A stretch of DNA of 64,000 bases. It comes from JBCBWG01 sp964579305. GTDB taxonomy: Bacteria > Pseudomonadota > Alphaproteobacteria > Rhizobiales > Hyphomicrobiaceae. How positions within the stretch are numbered: the first letter of the stretch is position 1; each line of letters opens with the position of its first letter. The position numbers and the translations under genes are program-made. The notes beneath the pieces were generated by a model. It did not search any database. It was not told the DNA's origin and worked only from the letters and a program-made list of their open reading frames with translations. Location: positions 1-64,000 of the forward strand of contig CAZOGY010000005.1 in NCBI GenBank assembly GCA_964579305.1. Reading direction: 5' to 3'. Below are positions 48,701 to 56,545 of this stretch, piece by piece.

Positions 48701-51197
48701 TCTTTGTACTGCCGTCCCGATGGCGGGACACCTGTTGGCCGAACGCGATGATGTCGTTGGACATCTGGTGAATTTTCTGCCGATCCGGTCGCAGATTGCG
48801 CACGATGCGACGGTGGCTGAGCTTATTGCACAAGTGGCCGAGCATGTGCGCGATGCATCCCTCCATCAGGACACGACGCTTGGCCGGATCGTGCGCCAAC
48901 TCAAGCTGCCGCGCGCTTGGGACCGTACGCCGCTGAGCGACGTGCAATTCAATTTCGAAACGGCGATTGGCGATCCAGACTTTCCCAACGTGCGCGCCAA
49001 CATCAGTGTTGCGCCCAAAACCGCGGTGAACTTCGACTTGTTCTTCAATCTCGTTGCTGCGACGGGCGGTGATGGTGGCGAAAAGCTCCGTGCCGAAGTC
49101 GACTACAGCACAGACCTGTTTGATGCCCGCTCGGTTGAAGGCCTGTTGCGCCGGCTTGGCGTGTTGCTGGAGCAATTCGTCGCCGCGCCGGGCGATGCGC
49201 GTGTCGATACACTTGAGATCACAACGACTGAAGACGCGGACTGGCTGCTTGATACCGTCAATGCGACGGCGCGGCCGGACGCCGATCTGACCATGCCGCT
49301 GCCGGCAAGGATCATTGAGACGGCCAGAGCGCAGCCGGCTCGCCGCGCAATACGCAGCGGCGAAATGGAAATGACCTATGGTGAGCTCGATGCCCGTTCT
49401 GCGCGTTTTGCGCGATCGTTGCGTCGCCGGCTGCCGCAGCGCGGTGCACGCATTGCGGTTGTTGTCGAACGGTCGTGCGATCTGATTGCGTTGCTGTTGG
49501 GTGTCTGGCGCGCGGGGCACGTGTTTGTGCCGCTGGAACCGTCGCATCCCGTCGAGCGGCTTGCGCGCACGATGAAGGCCGGTGCTGTTTCAGCCGTCGT
49601 TGCATCCGATGCGGCGCTACTCAACTGCGCGCCCGAGGATGCCGCGCAGATCGAGATTGGCGCATTGCTTGACGCGGACGATGTCGATGCGGGCGACGGT
49701 GCGGTCGAGATCGATGTTTGGGAGGGTCAGCAGCTCAGTGACGATCCTGCTTACATTATCTTCACATCCGGCTCGACGGGTACGCCGAAGGGGGTCGAGG
49801 TCAGCCATCGGGCGCTGACCAATTTCATGCTGTCGATGGCCGATGCGCCAGGCATGGGTGCGGACGACACGCTCGTTGCGGTCACGACGGTCTGCTTTGA
49901 CATCGCATTGCTTGAGCTATTTTTGCCGCTGATGGTCGGCGGCAATGTCGTCATTGCGCAGCGCGCCGATGTCGTCGACGGCTTTGCACTCGTTGAGCTG
50001 ATCGCGAAAAGCGGCGCAAGCGTCGTGCAGGCGACGCCGTCACTTTGGCAAATGCTTGTCGAGGCAGAAATCGCGGTTCCTGCAGGGTTCAAGGCACTGT
50101 CCGGAGGCGAGCCGCTGCCGCGTGATCTTGCGGAGGCGTTGCGGGCGCGTGGGGCTGAGTTGTGGAACATGTACGGCCCGACGGAGACCACCATCTGGTC
50201 AGCGTGCGAGCGGGTTGCGGACACCCAACTCATTTCTATCGGCCTGCCGATCGCGCATACGCAGCTTGTGATTGTTGATCAGGCAGACAAGCTCGTACCG
50301 GTCGGGGTTGAGGGGGATCTGTTGATCGGTGGCGAAGGGCTTGCGAATGGCTATTTCGCGCGGCCGGATTTGACAGAAGCAGCGTTCATTGAACTTGGAT
50401 TTCACGGCCGGACACCGCGGCGCTGGTACCGGACCGGCGATCGTGCGGTCCGGCTTGCCGATGGCCGGACCGTCATGCGCGGCCGCCGCGATCAGCAGAT
50501 CAAGCTGCGCGGTTTTCGCATTGAGCTTGAAGATATCGAGGCGGCGATCCGTGCGCTCGATGGGGTTGTTGCGGCAGCGGCAACGGTCCTGGAAGATGCC
50601 GCCGGCAACAAACGGATCGCGGCTGTTTATGTCTGCGAGGGTCAACACCCGCCCGAGCAAGGCGTGCTGCAGGCGCAGGTTGGCAAGGTCCTGCCCGATT
50701 ACATGGTGCCAACCATTTGGCAGCAGGTTGGCGCGCTTCCCAAAACTGGCAATGGCAAGCTGGACCGGAAGGCTCTGCCGGATCTTGTGGTTGCGCCGTT
50801 GGCCGGGCGTGTCGGGCTTGATATCGCGACCGCCGACCCGCCGCCCGCGGGACCCGCAAATGGCACCGGTGAAACTGGTTCGGATGATGCGTTTTCGGAT
50901 ACGGAGCGCAAAATCGCCGATGTTTGGAGCGCGGTGCTGGGCGCACCGGTGATCTCGCCGCAAGCGCAATTGTTGGCGCTTGGCGCCGATAGCCTGCACT
51001 TGTTCCGGATCGTCGCCCGGTTGCGCCGCGAAGGCTACGCAGTCGATGCGGCCAAGCTGTTCGACAATCCGTCGGTCGCAGAACTGGCCCGCATGATTGC
51101 TGGGCAAGCTGGCGAGGCGACGAACGCGACGCGGGCGCGCGGGCCAAGCTTGCGTGATTATGCCGGCGGCAACAAGCGTGCGGGGCGGGCGCTATGA
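42705..51197 (+). CDS. Hybrid PKS-NRPS megasynthase: KS-AT-ACP-aminotransferase-C-A-T
   Basis: A 2830-residue multienzyme. KS (about 25-445): Cys202 in LSACSTSLLA, His338 in EGHGTATPLGDP, His383 in GNVGHLDAAAG. AT (about 570-880): FLLPGQGTQYPG, Ser670 in GHSVGEF, and HAFHS at 766-770, the malonyl-CoA type. ACP: Ser1071 in LGFDSLLLG. A class III PLP aminotransferase (about 1310-1710) has CNTGSEAVMAAMR and Lys1546 in TYGKVLGGG; such integrated domains (as in MycA/ItuA) convert a beta-keto to a beta-amino thioester. C: HHIVFDG at 1871-1877, intact. A (about 2230-2720): FTSGSTGTPKG; the code reads D-I-L-Q-L-G-M-I-W-K, close to that for glycine. T: Ser2763 in LGADSLHL. There is no KR, DH or ER. 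ATG 42705 follows GGGGGCAGAGAG. The end overlaps the next gene. Confidence 0.95.
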   Translation: MERLQDVGAIDADDRASERERLEGAVAIVAMSGRFPGADTVAQFWDNLLRGQSALTRRPLDTLDDDVSAQERRDSSYVPVRPALDNVADFDAAFFDMNPREAELTDPQQRIFLEICWEAMERAGYVPGAETLPPVGVFAGTGLNTYFLRHVLRSRDDVARFTSGFQVENYSETIGNGADYVATRVSHKLGLTGPSFTVLSACSTSLLAVTQACQSLQLFQCDMALAGGVSISFPQARGYFATEGAMVAPDGICRPYDAAAGGTVFGSGAGVVLLKRYEDAVADGDEILAVISGYGVNNDGQRKVAFSAPSVDAQAEAIRAAYEMADIDPGTVSYVEGHGTATPLGDPIEVAALHAVLCAERDGPPDDAALACYLGSAKGNVGHLDAAAGITGLIKAAMAIHTGKLPPLANFAAPNPRFAELGDHRFQFNADLVDWKALGVPLRAGVNALGVGGTNVHVVLEAADDLAIATGQTAAVRVREPAAHDDQPVILPLSARCGPALADSAQQLADVLSGERAPSLRDAAHTLQTGRRVFEVRDAVVARTHEDAAQALRRLAGRAGTRAVPKRRSPAKLAFLLPGQGTQYPGMARALYDTEPDFKRDVDAGLDVACAILGETLREALLAPTQADDAASNAIRQTVLAQPALFIVEAAIAQHMLRAGLEPELLIGHSVGEFVAGALAGVFTFEDGLRLVCARARAMSGQPGGGMLSVRLSADALKAKLPAALDLAAVNGPKACVVAGPVDVLDAFAVTLDGEGIAARRLHTSHAFHSRMMDAAVDTIRDAASGIALNAPAIPLISTVTGQTMGPDEACSADYWAQQCRAPVLFADAIGAGRRAGAEVFLEVGPGTTLTTLARQTLASDIADAAHATQHPVFIPTLPDFDGREATLGHVAEAFAALFRSGITPNWRALEPRGGRRVALPTYPFQRKRHFIDLTTPAQMQTQQGDITEPEHTLDRQPVVASETDSLAAAVSAALNPKCEMPAPVLGTTSRTGNADVAASASAAMAADAAAQTTTQCVHNPGAAMSAPKADSHDHRAFVMRTALDVLSDLSGEDFSNAAEGDSLVALGFDSLLLGQTAQKLNRQFKTKLSLRQFRSEIGTIGELTDHLMPFIAPPSVATAVPAPEPVRTQPSPPHAASEGASISEPLAARPADLAGAPGGLDGLFREQLAAMQSVIGQQIAAATGARADVAPAPREPLPSAPAVGAPVKPSADAQSAQDPGVDIQVLRSRPEPTGRNLTPLPPLSIGGGEASRLAQFAKGGQARQREITPQQRAFISDLAESLERKLGRSKAYTQQFRKVLADPRAAAGFSEAWKELVYPVVSDRAKGAYIYDLDGNAFVDLVSGFGQNAFGHAPDFVNAAIAAQLERGYPIGPQSDLAGEVARDICEMTGNERATFCNTGSEAVMAAMRVARAVTGRDVVVFFAGGYHGQFDEVLAKRGRNRALPIAPGIPDDSLANIVVLPYDAPESLAWIRDNRDQIAAVIAEPVQSRRPGLQPVEFLRDLRVLTEEIEAALVFDEVVTGFRVHPAGMQHVFGIRADMATYGKVLGGGMPIGVLAGTSAYMDALDGGHWQYGDASIPDVPPTFFAGTFVRHPLVLAAAKAVIKHLRAGGADELAQTAERTRAFAIDMNADLERRGVALSAQQYSSWMYFDPLRADPLAALFTPLMRLKGVNAQDGFAWFFTTAHGETEMQFVRDALRETMDDLQGVGILEGDGRAAGGSRVALSEGTAKPAKPETPLALMPTEPMREVYLAAQLSDKASCAFNEGTLIRLDGALDPDALAAALDATVARHPIVCAGLGATGEQLLLPDTPRLGLSRTDLAARSDVDAALDGLVRQEQSVPFDLANGPLLRAHLVTLGPERYALILTGHHIVFDGWSAGTFISDLRALYAARVENRTPDLGTPVAPAHVLSQIAPTSAETDAYWLSRFATPPEPLQMPTDRPRPSRKTFAGATRLHTFRDGLLADVKARSRALGVTPFVVLLTAVKLLMARMSGQRDLCTAVPMAGHLLAERDDVVGHLVNFLPIRSQIAHDATVAELIAQVAEHVRDASLHQDTTLGRIVRQLKLPRAWDRTPLSDVQFNFETAIGDPDFPNVRANISVAPKTAVNFDLFFNLVAATGGDGGEKLRAEVDYSTDLFDARSVEGLLRRLGVLLEQFVAAPGDARVDTLEITTTEDADWLLDTVNATARPDADLTMPLPARIIETARAQPARRAIRSGEMEMTYGELDARSARFARSLRRRLPQRGARIAVVVERSCDLIALLLGVWRAGHVFVPLEPSHPVERLARTMKAGAVSAVVASDAALLNCAPEDAAQIEIGALLDADDVDAGDGAVEIDVWEGQQLSDDPAYIIFTSGSTGTPKGVEVSHRALTNFMLSMADAPGMGADDTLVAVTTVCFDIALLELFLPLMVGGNVVIAQRADVVDGFALVELIAKSGASVVQATPSLWQMLVEAEIAVPAGFKALSGGEPLPRDLAEALRARGAELWNMYGPTETTIWSACERVADTQLISIGLPIAHTQLVIVDQADKLVPVGVEGDLLIGGEGLANGYFARPDLTEAAFIELGFHGRTPRRWYRTGDRAVRLADGRTVMRGRRDQQIKLRGFRIELEDIEAAIRALDGVVAAAATVLEDAAGNKRIAAVYVCEGQHPPEQGVLQAQVGKVLPDYMVPTIWQQVGALPKTGNGKLDRKALPDLVVAPLAGRVGLDIATADPPPAGPANGTGETGSDDAFSDTERKIADVWSAVLGAPVISPQAQLLALGADSLHLFRIVARLRREGYAVDAAKLFDNPSVAELARMIAGQAGEATNATRARGPSLRDYAGGNKRAGRAL

Positions 51198-53962
51198 CAG
51201 TGATCAGCGAGGATCGTCGGGACGAGGCGATGACACCGGTGAACGAACGCGACCGCGCCAACCAAAGCGCGCTCTATCCATGTACCTATACGCAGATGCG
51301 GATCTGGTATTCTCAAATGCTCGATCCGCAGGCGAGCCACTGGAACGTCGCAATGCGATGGCGGCTGACCGGGCCCGTGCGCGACAGCACCATTGCGGAT
51401 GCTTGGCAGATCCTGACCGATCGGCATGAGGTGTTGCGGACGGGCATTGAAGAGTTTGACGGGATTGCGCATCAGCGCGTTTGGGCATCGCTCAAGGCGC
51501 GTGTGGATGTTGTCGACCTGTCTCGGCTTGATGCGACGCAACAGGCGTCCGCCATCGACACGATCGCGCGCAGGGAAGCGCGCACGCCGTTGCCGCTTGA
51601 CCAGACACCGCTCGCCCGCCTGCAGTTGCTGCGCGTGAGTGAGGATGAAGCGTTCTTGCTGACAACGTTCCACAACATCATCGTGGACGGCACGTCAGTT
51701 GGAGTTCTTATCCGTGAATTTGGACAGATCGCGTCTGCGCTTGAAAAAGGCCGGCAACCTGATCTTGCCGACGTGCCGGTTCAACTCGTCGACTACGCAC
51801 TGTGGCAAGCCGACATGCTTGCAACCGGCGCGTTTGAAGAAAGCCGGGCCTTCTGGGCAGAACGCCTTGCGCAGTTGCCGCGGTTTGAATTGCCGACAGA
51901 CCGGCGGCGACCGGCCGTGCTTACGCATAACGGTGAAATCCGCACGATCCTGTTGCCACGCGCCATCGGCGAAAAGATCAGCGCGTTTTGTCAGCGGCGA
52001 CAGTGTTCGGTCTATCACATTGCGGCGTCGTCGCTCTCGGCTGTGCTCGTGCGCCGGACCGGCATGACGGACGTTGTTTTCGGCAGTCAGGCGGCTTGCC
52101 GCGATGAGCCGGAACTGGAGGGGATGGTCGGCGCCATTATCAATACGATCGCGCACCGGTTCGATGCTTCCGGCGATCCGTTCATGGTCGACTACATTGA
52201 GCACTGCCGCATGCGCACGACGACGGCGTTGCAGCATCAGCATCTGCCGTTCAACTTCGTGATCGAGGCGCTCAAGCCCAAACGGGACGCCAGCCGCAAC
52301 CTTCTCTACTCCATGACGCTGGATGGGCAGGCGGCGCATATCGATGGCGGCCGGATGCGCGATGCGTCCTTCGACGGCTTCGGTATCGAAGCAATGCCAT
52401 CGTTCTCCGCGGGTGCTGCGACGGACATCGGGTTTTTCATGGTCGGGCGGGCCGAGGGCTGGCGCATCTCGTGTGCGGTCAATACGGACCTGTTTGATCT
52501 GACCACCGCAGATCAAATCATGCGGGATTGGGCGCAGGCTATCGAAACGCTTATCGAAACCGACGGCCAGATCCGGCTATCGCAAGTGCCAACGGCGCCA
52601 GCGGATAAGTTCGAAGTCAGCGACGTCAAAGGCATCGCTGCTGACAACAGCGTCGCTGGCGATCGCAAAGGCGACGTTGCGGCACGTCGGTTGGCCACGC
52701 CCAGCGAACGTGAGGTGGCCGGCGTCGGCGGGGCGGCTGTGCGCGAGACGGTTGCGCGCATTTGGGGCGACATCCTCGCCCTCGATCACATTGAAGACGG
52801 CACCGACTTTTTCGATGCTGGCGGCACGTCGCTTGCGGCCTTGCGCATGATCTCGCGGGTGAACCGAGAGCTCGAAACCAAGCTCGCTTTGACAAGCCTG
52901 CTGCAGGCGCCAAGCTTTGATGCGTTCACAAGAATAATCGCAGGCCTGCAGGGGCACGGTGTCGAGACGGCCGATGGCCCGGTAGCCAATCCTGCGCCAT
53001 CGAAAGCTGCGGCGGGGCGGGGGCGTGCCGCCGCGCACAATGAAAGATCCACGCGGCATCGCGTATTGACGCCGGATCGGCCCCCGTTTGCCATTGACGC
53101 GTCGGCGGCTGGCAAGACGCCCGTGCTGGCCATGAACAATGGCTATGCGTATTTGCTGATTGATCGCGCGATGTCGGAAAACCGGGCGCTGATTAACGTG
53201 CCCGTTGGCACCGAGGACGACACCGCGTTTGCCAGTGCCCATAGCTACGATGCACTTGTCACGCGGATAGCCGATCGGATCCGTCAGCAGCGTCCGCATG
53301 GGCCTTATGTGCTGGCGTGCTATTGCGCGCTTGGCACGCTGGCAGCCTCGGTCGTGCGGCGGCTTGAATCGGAAGGCGAGACCGTCGCGCTGCTGGTCAC
53401 ATTGAATGCCCGTCCACCCGGCTATCTGGCTTCGCTTGGTCGCGTTGCCAAGCTCGTGCGCCGCCGTCGAATGCTAGGCCACGCGGTCTCGAATTTCGGC
53501 GTTCTCATGAACAAGCTGCGGCGTGGTGATGTGACGCCGAGTGTCGCGCTTGAGCACTATGGGTTCATCCGCAAGCTCAAGATCGTTCCAGCGTTACGGC
53601 GTGTCGGCGTTTTCTCTGAGGTGCCGCCGGAATACGACTACATTGGCGGGCTCGACTTCTTTGATCAGGCCTATCGCGCGCGCGCCGCCGCTCCCCCCGA
53701 AACCGGAAAGCTTGCCTGCGATATTGCGGTGATCGAAACCAGCGATTTCATGCGCGGACGTTTCTTCCCGGACGGGTCGGGCTGGATTGATTTCACGAAT
53801 GGCCGGCTGACGGAAACGATTGTCGAGGGAAAGCACAAAGATATTTTCGGTCACGCCTCTGCAACAGTCATCGGGCAGACGATCGAGGACATCCTTAGCG
53901 AGATGGAACATCGTCGCGCAGGCGTTGCAGACAGACAGGACAAGCCGGTTGCGGCCGAATAA
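51194..53962 (+). CDS. Terminal NRPS protein: atypical C, T and thioesterase-like domains
   Basis: A 922-residue protein starting inside the ATGA overlap with the megasynthase. The condensation-like domain (about 25-470) begins YPCTYTQMRIWYSQML, but its active-site motif is HNIIVDG (160-166): Asn161 replaces the catalytic second His of HHxxxDG. No adenylation domain follows. T: Ser546 in GGTSLAALR. The C-terminal part (about 620-905) is thioesterase-like: YVLACYCALGTLAASVVRRL, then VTLNARPPGYLA and a late GKHKDIFG (His881). The nucleophile elbow, normally G-x-S-x-G, reads C-Y-C-A-L, so Cys711 is the candidate nucleophile, and Asn738 stands where the triad Asp is expected. It may release, cyclise or transfer the chain; activity is not certain. 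Confidence 0.9.
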   Translation: MTVISEDRRDEAMTPVNERDRANQSALYPCTYTQMRIWYSQMLDPQASHWNVAMRWRLTGPVRDSTIADAWQILTDRHEVLRTGIEEFDGIAHQRVWASLKARVDVVDLSRLDATQQASAIDTIARREARTPLPLDQTPLARLQLLRVSEDEAFLLTTFHNIIVDGTSVGVLIREFGQIASALEKGRQPDLADVPVQLVDYALWQADMLATGAFEESRAFWAERLAQLPRFELPTDRRRPAVLTHNGEIRTILLPRAIGEKISAFCQRRQCSVYHIAASSLSAVLVRRTGMTDVVFGSQAACRDEPELEGMVGAIINTIAHRFDASGDPFMVDYIEHCRMRTTTALQHQHLPFNFVIEALKPKRDASRNLLYSMTLDGQAAHIDGGRMRDASFDGFGIEAMPSFSAGAATDIGFFMVGRAEGWRISCAVNTDLFDLTTADQIMRDWAQAIETLIETDGQIRLSQVPTAPADKFEVSDVKGIAADNSVAGDRKGDVAARRLATPSEREVAGVGGAAVRETVARIWGDILALDHIEDGTDFFDAGGTSLAALRMISRVNRELETKLALTSLLQAPSFDAFTRIIAGLQGHGVETADGPVANPAPSKAAAGRGRAAAHNERSTRHRVLTPDRPPFAIDASAAGKTPVLAMNNGYAYLLIDRAMSENRALINVPVGTEDDTAFASAHSYDALVTRIADRIRQQRPHGPYVLACYCALGTLAASVVRRLESEGETVALLVTLNARPPGYLASLGRVAKLVRRRRMLGHAVSNFGVLMNKLRRGDVTPSVALEHYGFIRKLKIVPALRRVGVFSEVPPEYDYIGGLDFFDQAYRARAAAPPETGKLACDIAVIETSDFMRGRFFPDGSGWIDFTNGRLTETIVEGKHKDIFGHASATVIGQTIEDILSEMEHRRAGVADRQDKPVAAE

Positions 53963-54042
53963 CCAAACGGTCTGCCGGATAGGTCTCGCTCGCCGTACGA
54001 CCTGCGCGTTCGTTGCATTGTGGACTTGGCTGGTGGTGCGGA

Positions 54043-55122
54043 ATGGGACAGTGGCTGAAATCTGCTGCTTTTTTGCTGTCCGGTTTGTTCGCGGTCGTGA
54101 TCGCTGGAGTGGCTTTGCAGAGCGGGCCGTCGCTTGTCACGGCAATGCGGGGCTTTGATCCGCCACGGCTTGCCGCGCCGAAACCTATTGCTGTGGAATT
54201 GCCTTCAGCAGATGGCAACGGCTCCGAAAAGATAAGCGCCTGGCTCTATGCGCCGCCCGACACACCGCGCGAAGACGGGCAGGCAAAAGCGCTGCTGGTC
54301 TATATGCCAGGCTGGGGGGGACGCGCGCGTGATAACAACGTCCTTTTGCGAACCCTGGCAGCGGCAGGTTATCCATCGGTTGCGGTCGACGATCCAGCAC
54401 TCGATCAGCGGCGGCCAGGCGAAAGCGATGCGCAGCATGCGGCCCGGACGGCACGTTACGACATGTCATCGCCGGATGGCCCTGAAGCGTTTTCGCGTAC
54501 CGCCGACGCCAAAGTCGCTGTCTCCGTCGGCAAGCTGGGTGCGGTGATTGACCGGCTATCTGTGTTGCGGGCGCATGCGCTCAATGGCGCCGGGCCAACG
54601 CCGTCTCAATCACCCGACGCGGACCAGTCGGGCCTTTCGACGTTGGCCGCGATCTTGGGGCGCCTCGCGCGGCCGCGCTTTGCAGCGATCGGGTTTTCGT
54701 TTGGCGGGTCGACGGCGTTTGAGGCGTTGCACCGGGATGAACGGGTGGTTGCGGCGGTCAATCTCGATGGATGGCTTTATGCAAGCGCAGCAACGGCGCA
54801 GGTCTCAAAGCCAAGTCTCCACCTGTTGAGCCAGTCGCTGCCGGTGTTTCCGATTGGCGCGGCCAGGATCAACACCTTGGCATTCGATGACATCTCACGG
54901 GCGCGGCTTGCCCGGCAAAAATCGTTCGCGCCTGAGATGACAACGGTTATCTCCATTCCCGGTGCGCTTCACGATGATTTTGCTGATGGCTTGCATTGGC
55001 CGACCCGATGGCGGTCTTGGCGTCCTTGGAAACCGCCGCTGCCCGATCCCGGAATGGTCCGGCGGACCATTGACGCGGCGGTTGTGCGGTTTCTGGACAG
55101 GGTGTTTGTCGCGGTCCGATGA
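54043..55122 (+). CDS. Membrane-anchored or exported alpha/beta hydrolase
   Basis: A 359-residue protein with an N-terminal hydrophobic segment (AAFLLSGLFAVVIAGVALQ; signal peptide or anchor). The alpha/beta hydrolase core has YMPGWGGRARDN at the oxyanion position, the nucleophile elbow GFSFGGSTAF and a late His in PGALHDDFADG. It resembles dienelactone-hydrolase or platelet-activating-factor acetylhydrolase-like proteins. It lies 80 bases after the terminal NRPS gene on the same strand, so it may process or release the product on the outer face of the inner membrane. Substrate unknown. ATG 54043 is chosen over a TTG at 54013 because MGQWLKS fits a signal-peptide start. Confidence 0.82.
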   Translation: MGQWLKSAAFLLSGLFAVVIAGVALQSGPSLVTAMRGFDPPRLAAPKPIAVELPSADGNGSEKISAWLYAPPDTPREDGQAKALLVYMPGWGGRARDNNVLLRTLAAAGYPSVAVDDPALDQRRPGESDAQHAARTARYDMSSPDGPEAFSRTADAKVAVSVGKLGAVIDRLSVLRAHALNGAGPTPSQSPDADQSGLSTLAAILGRLARPRFAAIGFSFGGSTAFEALHRDERVVAAVNLDGWLYASAATAQVSKPSLHLLSQSLPVFPIGAARINTLAFDDISRARLARQKSFAPEMTTVISIPGALHDDFADGLHWPTRWRSWRPWKPPLPDPGMVRRTIDAAVVRFLDRVFVAVR

Positions 55123-55181
55123 TGTCCGTGCGCGCCGTGTGGGTGTCGGATGCATGAAACGATTGGAGCAAGGGGCGCAAG

Positions 55182-56432
55182 ATGATGGTGCTCGTAGACG
55201 GGCTGGCAATGGCGTTCGTGATTAGCGCCGCGGCGGTCTTTATCTATCATCACATTGGCTATCCGCTCGTGATTGCCCGGCTTGCCGACAAGCGGCGCGC
55301 AGCACGGGCGGCACGCGGCGGAGGCGATGTCCCGATCGGCGACGATGAACTGCCCTCGCTGACCCTGCTTGTGCCTGCCTACAACGAGGCAGCCGTGATT
55401 GCCGATAAGATCGCAAACCTCGTCGCGTTGGATTATCCGCGTGACCGGCTTGAGATCGTGATTGCGCTTGATGGCTGCACCGATGACACGCAGACGATTG
55501 CGGAAACCGCGCTTATCGAGCACGGATCGCCCAGCCACATCGTGATCCGGCCGCATGCGCGCAACGTCGGCAAGATCGCAACGCTCAACCGGGAGATTGC
55601 AAGGATCACCAGCGATGTTGTTGGGCTCAGCGATGCATCGGCTTTGTTTGCGCCAGACTCGCTGCGGCGCGGTGCACAGCATTTCCTGGACCCGAAGGTT
55701 GGGATCGTTTGCGCCACCTATGAGTTGCTGAAAGCTGGCAGCGCCGGTGAAGCCGCCTACACCGATTACCAGACCAAGCTCAAGGCCGACGAAGCCGAGC
55801 TTGCGTCACCGATTGGCGCGCACGGTGCTTTTTACTTTTTTCGCCGTGCACCTTGGCAGCCGATGCCAGCGACCACGATCAACGATGATTTCATCTTGCC
55901 GATGTCGATCGTCGGAAAGGGCTTTTCCGGCATCTACGATCGCTCGATCATCGCGCGGGAGTTGGAAAAGACCGAACCGGACCAGGAATTTCGACGTCGC
56001 ATCAGGATTGGGGCCGGCAACACCCAGCAGGCGCTCTGGTTTGCGCATTTCGCAAATCCTCGCAATGGCTGGCTGGCGTTCCTGTTCATTTCCGGCAAGG
56101 GCATGCGACCTTGGATCCCGTTCATGGTGATCCTGGCTCTTGCGGTTGCCCTCTACCTGGCGCTGGCCGGGTATTGGTTGTTCCAGGCTGGACTTGTGCT
56201 TGCTGTGCTGGTGTTTGCTGTCGCGGGTTATGCGATTGCCAACCGTCAGAAAAACCTGCCCAAGCTGGTGCAATGGATTGGTTATCTCGTTGAAGGGCAT
56301 TGGGCATCGATGCGGGGGGCAATCCGGTATCTGCGGGCGCCAACGCGGGCTATCTGGCCGGTCCAAGCGCCGGTTCAAGTTGGTGGTGCAGAAGCAAGCC
56401 CCGTGGCGGGCAAGGATGGGTCTGCCGCGTAG
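55182..56432 (+). CDS. Glycosyltransferase family 2, membrane protein
   Basis: A 416-residue processive-type GT2. An N-terminal helix (about 4-25) precedes the catalytic domain: TLLVPAYNEAAVIADKI, then IALDGCTDDTQ, then GLSDASALFAPDSL, where the usual DxD is DAS, and NDDFILPMSIVGKG (an ED/DD acceptor motif). The late RIRIGAGNTQQALWF resembles the QxxRW-type region in modified form. Two to three C-terminal helices follow (about 305-370). Similar proteins transfer sugars to growing polysaccharide at the inner membrane. It sits between an NRPS-associated hydrolase and the Sfp-type gene, so it could glycosylate the peptide product or belong to EPS synthesis. ATG 55182 has AAGGGG upstream. Confidence 0.88.
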   Translation: MMVLVDGLAMAFVISAAAVFIYHHIGYPLVIARLADKRRAARAARGGGDVPIGDDELPSLTLLVPAYNEAAVIADKIANLVALDYPRDRLEIVIALDGCTDDTQTIAETALIEHGSPSHIVIRPHARNVGKIATLNREIARITSDVVGLSDASALFAPDSLRRGAQHFLDPKVGIVCATYELLKAGSAGEAAYTDYQTKLKADEAELASPIGAHGAFYFFRRAPWQPMPATTINDDFILPMSIVGKGFSGIYDRSIIARELEKTEPDQEFRRRIRIGAGNTQQALWFAHFANPRNGWLAFLFISGKGMRPWIPFMVILALAVALYLALAGYWLFQAGLVLAVLVFAVAGYAIANRQKNLPKLVQWIGYLVEGHWASMRGAIRYLRAPTRAIWPVQAPVQVGGAEASPVAGKDGSAA

Positions 56433-56545
56433 GCGTCTCTGCGTGTTTGCGCCATCACCGATGGGATGATGGTGGTGGCCGGGCCGCAGCACCACGGCGG
56501 AACAAACGCGGGGATGATTGTGCGTTGGAACGCGGTCCGAGCGAA

